Source of the DNA: Akkermansia muciniphila
Lineage (GTDB): Bacteria > Verrucomicrobiota > Verrucomicrobiia > Verrucomicrobiales > Akkermansiaceae
Length of the DNA stretch: 11,352 nucleotides
NCBI GenBank assembly: GCA_945870545.1
Contig: CAMBTF010000025.1
Coordinates: 1 to 11,352 of the forward strand
Reading direction: 5' to 3'
Part shown: positions 7,051 through 11,352 of the stretch, one piece after another
How positions within the stretch are numbered: position 1 is the stretch's first letter
Layout of the letters: each line of letters begins with the position of its first letter
Notes under the pieces: model-generated
The model's database searches: none
What the model was told of the DNA's origin: nothing
Seen by the model: the letters and a program-made list of their open reading frames with translations, nothing else
Translations under genes and position numbers: made by a program

Positions 7051-7974
7051 ATGAAGCAGAAAAGGAAAAAGATCCACGGGAAAAGCCCGGAAAACAGGAA
7101 GAGGCCGCATGACGGAAGCAGCTTCATTTCCTCGGTGAAGAAACGCTGCCACGAGAAGACGAACCGCCGCCTTCATAGCCGCGGCAAACCGATCTGGGCT
7201 TCTGTGGCCTCCGAAGATTTTCTTGAGGAGGAGGGCGGCGCGGGATTTATCACGCAACTTGTCAGGGTGGTCGTAGGGTGTTTGCTACTCCCTCTATGCT
7301 GGGTCACGACATGGGTTTTCCTCACGCGATTTTCGCACGCAACCGTCGAGCAAGGAATCTGGCAATCGCAGCCGTTCTGGTTTTTTGCCATTGGCGTGCT
7401 TTTGATGCTGGGTTGGTTCTGGTCGGGGATCGCACAGCCCGCGTTCCTCTACTGTTATGTCTTCGGTCATGAACTTACGCATGCCGCCTTCGTGAAATGC
7501 TACGGAGGCAAGATCCTGGAGATGGAATGGGGGACGAGCGGTGGCTACGTGACAACTGACAAGACCAACTGGGTAATCGCACTTTCTCCCTATTTCGTCC
7601 CGTTCTGGAGCGTGATCGCGGTGGTGATTTATGTCTCGGTGGGTGTGTTTCATGAGATCGGCACGCTGGGAAATCAGATTTTTTACGGCGTGATAGGGGC
7701 GACATGGTCGTTCCACCTCGCATGGACCCTATGGATGATCCCGCGAGATCAGCCGGATCTAAAGGATAACGGCACCTTCCTTTCGCTGACGCTGATTTAT
7801 TTCGGAAACCTGTTGGTGCTGATCGTGTTGCTCTGCCTGGCCTCGCCTGTGCCTTTGGAGAGTCTCCGCGATTTCGGTCAATCGTGGTTCTCCACCGCCA
7901 TGTCATGGGGCGATGCCGCGCTGCGCTGGTTGGTAAGTCATGCCGAAAGTATCCCGGGGATGATCCGGCTATGA
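7051..7974 (+). CDS. M50-like integral membrane metalloprotease-family protein
   Basis: This 307-residue membrane protein has a basic N-terminal tail of about 60 residues, then about six hydrophobic segments (roughly residues 67-90, 108-127, 130-148, 174-200, 208-230 and 244-265). The motif GHELTHAAF gives H140-E141-x-x-H144 inside a membrane segment, the zinc site of intramembrane M50 (site-2-protease-like) peptidases. It is followed by LSPYFVPFW, which resembles the proline-containing second region of the M50B-like group. A third metal ligand is not certain; D236 or D239 in QPDLKDNG are candidates. No PDZ domain is present. The substrate is unknown. The gene follows the rpsU terminator and is 41 bp upstream of a desulfurase gene, so it may share a transcript. 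Membrane location and HExxH are seen; peptidase activity is inferred. Confidence 0.7.
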   Translation: MKQKRKKIHGKSPENRKRPHDGSSFISSVKKRCHEKTNRRLHSRGKPIWASVASEDFLEEEGGAGFITQLVRVVVGCLLLPLCWVTTWVFLTRFSHATVEQGIWQSQPFWFFAIGVLLMLGWFWSGIAQPAFLYCYVFGHELTHAAFVKCYGGKILEMEWGTSGGYVTTDKTNWVIALSPYFVPFWSVIAVVIYVSVGVFHEIGTLGNQIFYGVIGATWSFHLAWTLWMIPRDQPDLKDNGTFLSLTLIYFGNLLVLIVLLCLASPVPLESLRDFGQSWFSTAMSWGDAALRWLVSHAESIPGMIRL

Positions 7975-8015
7975 TTCGGCATTGTTTTTCCGCGTGGTAG
8001 GCCGAAGCTGGGGTT

Positions 8016-9182
8016 GTGATCTACCTGGATGCCAATGCCACATCGGCGATGTTGCCTGAGGTCTTGGAAGCGATGCTCCCATGGCTGCATGGAAACCATG
8101 CGAACCCGTCCGGCGTGTACCGCGCTGCCAAGCTTGCGCGCAAGGCCATGGACGAGGCGCGCGGACACGTCGCGGAGTTGATCGGGGCGGATACGGGCGA
8201 GATCGTTTTCACCGGAACAGGAACGGAGAGCGTAAACACGGCGCTGCGATCGCTCGATGAACTGGCGGGCGAAGGGAGCGCCATTGTCTCCGCCATCGAG
8301 CACAGCGCGGTGCTTCGCTTCATAGATAACTGTAAGCGAAAGGTATCCAAAATTCCGGTTCACGCCGACGGACGAGTCGATCTCGATGCCTTTGAGTCCG
8401 CGTGTGCGACCGCGGCGTATGTTTCCGTGATGTCCGCCAACAATGAAACAGGTGTGATCCAGCCCCTCGCGGAGCTAATCGCCATCGCACGTGAACATGG
8501 TCTGCCCATCCATAGCGACGCGGTGCAGGCGGTGGGGAAAATCCCGGTCGACGTTCGGCGGGAAGCCGTGGATCTGCTGTCGATTTCCGGCCACAAGTTC
8601 CATGGTCCCAAAGGTGTTGGCGCACTCTATGTTCGGAGTGGTCTCGATTTTCACGCCATGATTCACGGAGGTGGACAGGAAAATGGCAGGCGCAGTGGGA
8701 CGGAGAACGTGGCGGGCATCGTCGCGATGGGCGAGGCCGCGAGACGGGCGAAAATCGCCTTGGAAACCGGCGAGGCGGATCGCATCCGGGAAATGCGGGA
8801 CGCCTTCGAGAACCTTGTCATGGGCGGCGTATCCGGCTGTATGAGGAACGGAGACATCGCATTCCGCCTTCCTAACACTTCCCACTTATCCTTCGAATCC
8901 TGCGACGCAGCGGGTCTGCTGATCCTTCTCGATGAAGCGGGGGTCGCATGCTCGGCGGGTTCCGCCTGTATGACCGGCAAACGGCAACCTTCTCATGTCC
9001 AACTGGCAATGGGCATCTCCGAAGTGCGCGCCAAAACCAGCCTGCGTTTCTCCTTTTCCCGACTAAATACCCGCGATGAGGTCGAGAAAGCTGCTGAGAT
9101 AACGATTCGCGCCGTAGAGAAATTAAGGCGGGTTCAGGGCACTGGAATCGGCCCTGTGGCGATCCACCACGGATCATCCTGA
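8016..9182 (+). CDS. Cysteine desulfurase-family PLP enzyme (NifS/IscS-like)
   Basis: This 388-residue fold-type I PLP enzyme starts at GTG with the family hallmark MIYLDANAT. Cofactor residues are visible: H96 in AIEHSAV, N142/E144 in SANNETG, D168 and Q171 in HSDAVQAVGK, and the Schiff-base K194 in ISGHKFHGPKG. RRSGTEN (about 225-231) binds substrate. The flexible loop ACSAGSACMTG carries the likely catalytic C318. These enzymes take sulfur from cysteine to a persulfide for Fe-S clusters or tRNA thiolation. No iscU, iscR, suf or mnmA gene is next to it in the window, so the sulfur acceptor is unknown. GTG fits the conserved N terminus; no upstream alternative start gives a better one. Confidence 0.9.
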   Translation: MIYLDANATSAMLPEVLEAMLPWLHGNHANPSGVYRAAKLARKAMDEARGHVAELIGADTGEIVFTGTGTESVNTALRSLDELAGEGSAIVSAIEHSAVLRFIDNCKRKVSKIPVHADGRVDLDAFESACATAAYVSVMSANNETGVIQPLAELIAIAREHGLPIHSDAVQAVGKIPVDVRREAVDLLSISGHKFHGPKGVGALYVRSGLDFHAMIHGGGQENGRRSGTENVAGIVAMGEAARRAKIALETGEADRIREMRDAFENLVMGGVSGCMRNGDIAFRLPNTSHLSFESCDAAGLLILLDEAGVACSAGSACMTGKRQPSHVQLAMGISEVRAKTSLRFSFSRLNTRDEVEKAAEITIRAVEKLRRVQGTGIGPVAIHHGSS

Positions 9183-9223
9183 ACTCCGAAGTGGCAGGGT
9201 GATTCATTGGAATTTTTGAGTTC
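9181..9223. repeat. Direct repeat copy A, with terminal inverted repeat GAACTC/GAGTTC
   Basis: The segment starts at the desulfurase stop codon. It shares ACTCCGAAGT, a G-rich middle and ATTCATTGGAATTTT with a second copy at 9361-9395. Its ends form a 6-bp inverted repeat (9181-9186 with 9218-9223), and an ATTC/GAAT pair lies inside. Confidence 0.8.
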
Positions 9224-9250
9224 CCAAACCACTCAGCAACCCACCCCGAG

Positions 9251-9351
9251 AAGAATTTGAACCGCCAAGTCGCACCATACTTCGCTACCTCCTTCGCCGA
9301 GGCTTCGGCGGTCAAGAAAGCTACGAATGGCAGGGAGGGCGCCAAGGAAGA
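9251..9351. repeat. REP-like hairpin inserted in a CCGCCAAG-type dispersed repeat
   Basis: CGCCGA (9295-9300) and TCGGCG (9305-9310) form a perfect stem with loop GGCT. CCAT (9275-9278) and ATGG (9327-9330) frame it at the outside, with degenerate TTCGC and ACGAA arms. The flanks, GAACCGCCAAGTCGC on the left and GGCGCCAAGGAAGAT on the right, look like halves of one common low-complexity repeat split by the hairpin element. Confidence 0.55.
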
Positions 9352-9360
9352 TTCAACCCG

Positions 9361-9395
9361 ACTCCGAAGTTGCGGGGGGGATTCATTGGAATTTT
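9361..9395. repeat. Direct repeat copy B
   Basis: This is the second copy of the repeat at 9181-9223, 178 bp downstream. ACTCCGAAGT (9361-9370) and ATTCATTGGAATTTT (9381-9395) are identical to copy A. The middle differs by a G7 run and one inserted base. The sequence after the repeat is unrelated, so this is a short dispersed unit and not a tandem duplication of the whole interval. Confidence 0.8.
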
Positions 9396-9410
9396 AGACC
9401 GTTTACAAAA

Positions 9411-9513
9411 CCGCCACAAAAACCACCGCCATTTTACAGAAATGGCACTTCTGAAAAGCCACAAAAACACCCAGCCGCTACACAAAAATCCTTGTAGTTA
9501 TGTGGCTTTGCGG
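9411..9513. other. Multi-stem structured element, candidate ncRNA or folded attachment site
   Basis: Four complementary pairs nest without conflict. They are CCGC (9411-9414) with GCGG (9510-9513), GCCATTT (9428-9434) with AAATGGC (9440-9446), AAAGCCACA (9455-9463) with TGTGGCTTT (9501-9509), and CTACA (9478-9482) with TGTAG (9493-9497). The right strands of the first and third pairs are adjacent, which would allow coaxial stacking. GCCACAAAAAC is also present twice (9413-9423, 9458-9468). The outer boxes do not match attC core consensus. Function is unknown. Confidence 0.45.
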
Positions 9514-9664
9514 GCGATCAACTTCCCCAAAAGACCCCAATCGCGATGTGAAAAAAGTGTAAAATGGAAAATAATAATTCTCATGGAATTTGAGTGAAAG
9601 TCCGAAGACCCAAGAACTTTGTCACCATCGTAAATAGATTTCCTCCTCAGGGTCAACGACTTAC

Positions 9665-9692
9665 GGCGTGATCAAACGGGCGTTTTGTCGCC
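9665..9692. other. Imperfect palindrome
   Basis: GGCG (9665-9668) pairs with CGCC (9689-9692 region), and AAACG (9674-9678) with CGTTT (9681-9685) around a GG centre. It could be an operator or a recombination-protein binding site. No known motif was matched. Confidence 0.35.
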
Positions 9693-9728
9693 AATCTGAG
9701 TGATGATCTAGTGTTATTTCCATCCACC

Positions 9729-9749
9729 GCCTACGCCAAGTTGCCTACG
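9729..9749. repeat. Heptamer direct repeat GCCTACG upstream of intI
   Basis: GCCTACG occurs at 9729-9735 and 9743-9749, 14 bp apart. The next bases include CTCTAAC (9753-9759), one mismatch from the integron core RYYYAAC. Paired direct repeats near a core site are a feature of attI sites, but the order relative to intI is not the usual one. This is a candidate only. Confidence 0.3.
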
Positions 9750-9766
9750 GGTCTCTAACTTTTTAC

Positions 9767-9795
9767 TTGATGTGTTCTTTTGAACATTCTATGAG
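9767..9795 (+). promoter_or_regulatory. Candidate intI promoter spanning the LexA box
   Basis: TTGATG (9767-9772), a 17-bp spacer and TATGAG (9790-9795) place transcription start at about 9802, the start codon itself, giving a leaderless mRNA. The LexA palindrome fills the spacer, so bound repressor would block RNA polymerase. An alternative promoter (TTGCCT 9741-9746 with a -10 near 9764) would also be blocked. Confidence 0.4.
9773..9786. promoter_or_regulatory. LexA-binding palindrome (SOS box), Verrucomicrobia type
   Basis: TGTTC (9773-9777), TTTT, GAACA (9782-9786) is a perfect match to the 14-bp LexA motif established for Verrucomicrobia, TGTTC-N4-GAACA. It lies 15 bp before the integrase ATG. 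It predicts that LexA represses the integrase gene and that DNA damage induces it, as known for integrons in Proteobacteria with a different LexA motif. Confidence 0.8.
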
Positions 9796-9801
9796 CGATT
9801 C

Positions 9802-11202
9802 ATGCCTCCCCCATCAGATCCAGAAACAGCCAGCCAAAACGTATCGGGCGCCCGCCGAAAATTCATCGAGCGCATTGCCGAACTGTCCATCAAACCAACC
9901 GTCCGCGATTACTATGTCCGCTGGGCGGAATCATGGACTAAGGCAAGGGGCCACCAATCGCCAGAACGCACCCATGGGTATTTCGATGCCCTTGGCCGTT
10001 CCTCTCATGTGGCCGATTGGCAATTCCGCCAGGCGGTGGATGCGGCTCGTGTTCTTGCCTGCGATGTCCTCGCCGTCCCATGGGCATCCTGCTTCGATTG
10101 GCGGGGCTTATCCGATCAGGCCCGCTCCTTGGAACCGGAACACCGGACTCTTGCCCGTGAAACAATACGCGTAAGGGCCAGTTTGCCCCCTTCGCCCACG
10201 CCGTCACCGGAACAGGTCGCCGATGCCGAAACGGAACTCAAGCGGCTCATTGATTCGCTCCGCCGCATCATCCGGATCAAGAACATGGCGATGGCTACCG
10301 AGGAGACTTATGTCCACTGGAACTGCCGGTTCATCCGCTTCTGCTTCCAAATGCTCGGCCAATCCCCGCAAATCATAGGGCCACCCGCGATCACCGCCTA
10401 CCTAGACTTCCTCGTTCTGGAGCGAAACGTCTCCCCGGCCACCCAGAAGCAGGCGCTCAACGCAATGGCCTTCTTGACCAAAAACGTCCTCGGCATCGAG
10501 GAATTCACCCTCGATCACATTACCCCGGCCCGCGGCGCACGACGACCGCCTGTGGTGATGACCCGCGAGGAAGTCAGCTCCGTCTTCGCCCGCCTTGAAG
10601 ATCCATGGAAATTGATCGCCCAGTTCATGTATGGCAGCGGCCTCCGGCTCATGGAAGCCATGCGCCTGCGCGTCAAGGATCTGGATTTCGGCCAGGGCAC
10701 CATCACCATTCACGACGGCAAGGGAGGAAGACACCGCGTGGTCACACTGCCAGTCGCCCTGGAGCAGCGGCTAACGGAACATCTTGCCCGTCTCCGTGAA
10801 AAACATCTCCAGGACCTCGCGGTCGGCGCGGGCGACGTTCACATGCCGGAAGCCCTGCTGCGCAAATGGCCCAAGGCCACGCGCGAGTGGTGTTGGCAAT
10901 ACCTCTTCCCCTCCGCCACCCTCTGTCCGCATCCACGCACCGGAAGGATCGCCCGCCACCACCTGCACGAATCCTCCATGCAGCGCCAATTCAAGGATGC
11001 AGTCCGCAAGGCTGGGGTTCCCAAACGCGCCACTTGCCACACGATGCGCCATTCGTTCGCGACGCATCTCCTCGAATCCGGGACCGATATCCGCACCGTC
11101 CAAAGCCTCATGGGGCATTCGAGTGTCGAAACAACGATGATCTACCTGCATGTGATGAAAAGACCCGGTGCAGGCGGCCCAAGTCCGCTGGATCTTTCCT
11201 GA
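9802..11202 (+). CDS. intI: Integron integrase (IntI-type tyrosine recombinase) with N-terminal extension
   Basis: The 466-residue product has all tyrosine recombinase catalytic residues: R282 in GSGLRLMEA, likely K308 in DGKGGR, H413 and R416 in CHTMRHSFATHLL, H439 in LMGHSS, and the nucleophile Y448 in TTMIYLHV. The IntI-specific insertion is present between the catalytic boxes: PEALLRKWPKATREWCWQYLFPS (about 349-371), then RTGRIARHHLHESSMQRQ. The SAM-like N-terminal DNA-binding domain covers about 145-240. Residues 1-140 are an extra helical region absent from the roughly 320-340-residue IntI1-type enzymes. IntI recombines cassette attC sites with attI. The only in-frame ATG near the left end is 9802; a stop lies at 9781. 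A perfect LexA box precedes it. No attC-bearing cassette is recognised in the window, so its partner sites are unknown. The frame is intact. Confidence 0.95.
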   Translation: MPPPSDPETASQNVSGARRKFIERIAELSIKPTVRDYYVRWAESWTKARGHQSPERTHGYFDALGRSSHVADWQFRQAVDAARVLACDVLAVPWASCFDWRGLSDQARSLEPEHRTLARETIRVRASLPPSPTPSPEQVADAETELKRLIDSLRRIIRIKNMAMATEETYVHWNCRFIRFCFQMLGQSPQIIGPPAITAYLDFLVLERNVSPATQKQALNAMAFLTKNVLGIEEFTLDHITPARGARRPPVVMTREEVSSVFARLEDPWKLIAQFMYGSGLRLMEAMRLRVKDLDFGQGTITIHDGKGGRHRVVTLPVALEQRLTEHLARLREKHLQDLAVGAGDVHMPEALLRKWPKATREWCWQYLFPSATLCPHPRTGRIARHHLHESSMQRQFKDAVRKAGVPKRATCHTMRHSFATHLLESGTDIRTVQSLMGHSSVETTMIYLHVMKRPGAGGPSPLDLS

Positions 11203-11260
11203 GCCGAAAATTCCTCATTCCCCCACAACCCCGCGTTTCTTGCTTGGCAGTTCCTCCATG

Positions 11261-11276
11261 GCGGGTTAAAAACCGC
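11261..11276. other. Small hairpin after intI
   Basis: GCGG(G)TT (11261-11267) pairs with AACCGC (11271-11276) with one bulged G and a short A loop. No T-tract follows, so it is at best a weak transcription end for intI. Confidence 0.25.
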
Positions 11277-11300
11277 TTCATGAATGGAATTCCCAGAGAA

Positions 11301-11351
11301 TTATCCTTCCGTGCCGTATTTGTCCCGGTTGAACCGCACGCGGTTGTTACA
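11301..11351 (-). CDS. Possible 3' end of a gene running in from the right
   Basis: On the minus strand an open frame enters from the right edge and ends at TAA (11303-11301), giving CNNRVRFNRDKYGTEG before the stop. The composition looks protein-like, but sixteen codons without a stop is not significant. The family is not recognised. If real, the gene converges on intI. Confidence 0.2.
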   Translation of the reverse strand, partial: CNNRVRFNRDKYGTEG

Positions 11352-11352
11352 G

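Larger units (their letters stand above)
9183..9801. other. Gene-free, repeat- and structure-rich interval upstream of intI
   Basis: No credible gene lies in these 619 bp. The interval holds a pair of direct repeats (9181-9223 and 9361-9395), a REP-like hairpin inside a degenerate dispersed repeat (9251-9351), a nested multi-stem structure (9411-9513), a palindrome (9665-9692), a heptamer direct repeat (9729-9749) and the integrase promoter with a LexA box. Positions 9524-9664 are AT-rich with nothing recognised. Confidence 0.75.

Noticed and set aside
8016..9182. Desulfurase gene as an integron cassette
   Set aside because: It points toward intI, no attC flanks it, and it is a housekeeping-type enzyme of normal composition.
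9351..9513. Canonical attC site beginning at ATTCAAC (9351-9357)
   Set aside because: No partner GTTRRRY follows at a suitable distance; the stems at 9411-9513 lack paired core boxes.
9411..9513. tRNA gene
   Set aside because: Stem lengths and spacing do not form a cloverleaf and no T-loop GTTC or anticodon arm is present.
9370..9597. 75-codon plus-strand frame in the intI upstream interval
   Set aside because: It crosses direct repeat B and the multi-stem element, lacks an RBS and has no protein-like pattern.
11328..11345. attC R-box GTTGAAC with AACCG/CGGTT hairpin
   Set aside because: GTTGAAC fits GTTRRRY, but no complementary RYYYAAC lies upstream, and the segment may be coding on the minus strand; the window ends before it can be judged.

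Overview
The window reads as a chromosomal segment of a Verrucomicrobiota bacterium, most likely in or near Verrucomicrobiae. The assignment rests on three things. An rpsB-tsf pair is followed by a separate bS21 gene. An integron integrase of the long form with an N-terminal extension is present. Directly upstream of that integrase is a perfect copy of the LexA palindrome described for Verrucomicrobia (TGTTC-N4-GAACA). All recognised full genes lie on the plus strand, and few starts show a convincing Shine-Dalgarno sequence. Genus-level placement cannot be made from this sequence alone.

Layout. Positions 2-3807 hold the 3' part of a biotin-dependent urea carboxylase (possibly guanidine carboxylase) followed by allophanate hydrolase. 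Together they form the urease-independent, ATP-dependent route from urea through allophanate to ammonia and CO2. Positions 3989-4666 hold a VapBC-type toxin-antitoxin pair. Positions 4991-6918 hold translation genes: ribosomal protein uS2, elongation factor Ts and ribosomal protein bS21, closed by a strong intrinsic terminator with a GAAA tetraloop. Positions 7051-7974 encode a membrane protein with an HExxH motif resembling M50 metalloproteases, and 8016-9182 encode a cysteine desulfurase-family PLP enzyme. A 619-bp gene-free interval (9183-9801) is packed with direct repeats, a REP-like hairpin and a 103-nt multi-stem structure. It leads into the integron integrase gene at 9802-11202. The last 150 bp hold no clear complete gene.

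The most notable signals are repeats and regulation. Four tracts with 7-bp periodicity occur (192-226, 3826-3895, 4645-4672, 5683-5696). One is embedded in frame inside the urea carboxylase, where it encodes a K/N/S/F/I/Q linker, and one supplies the last residues of the VapC toxin. Other short repeats of dispersed type sit between genes. The integrase promoter carries the perfect LexA box 15 nt before the start codon, which predicts SOS-induced recombination. No canonical attC site or gene cassette is visible in the window. The structured interval upstream of the integrase is therefore the best place to look for an unrecognised attachment site or non-coding RNA.
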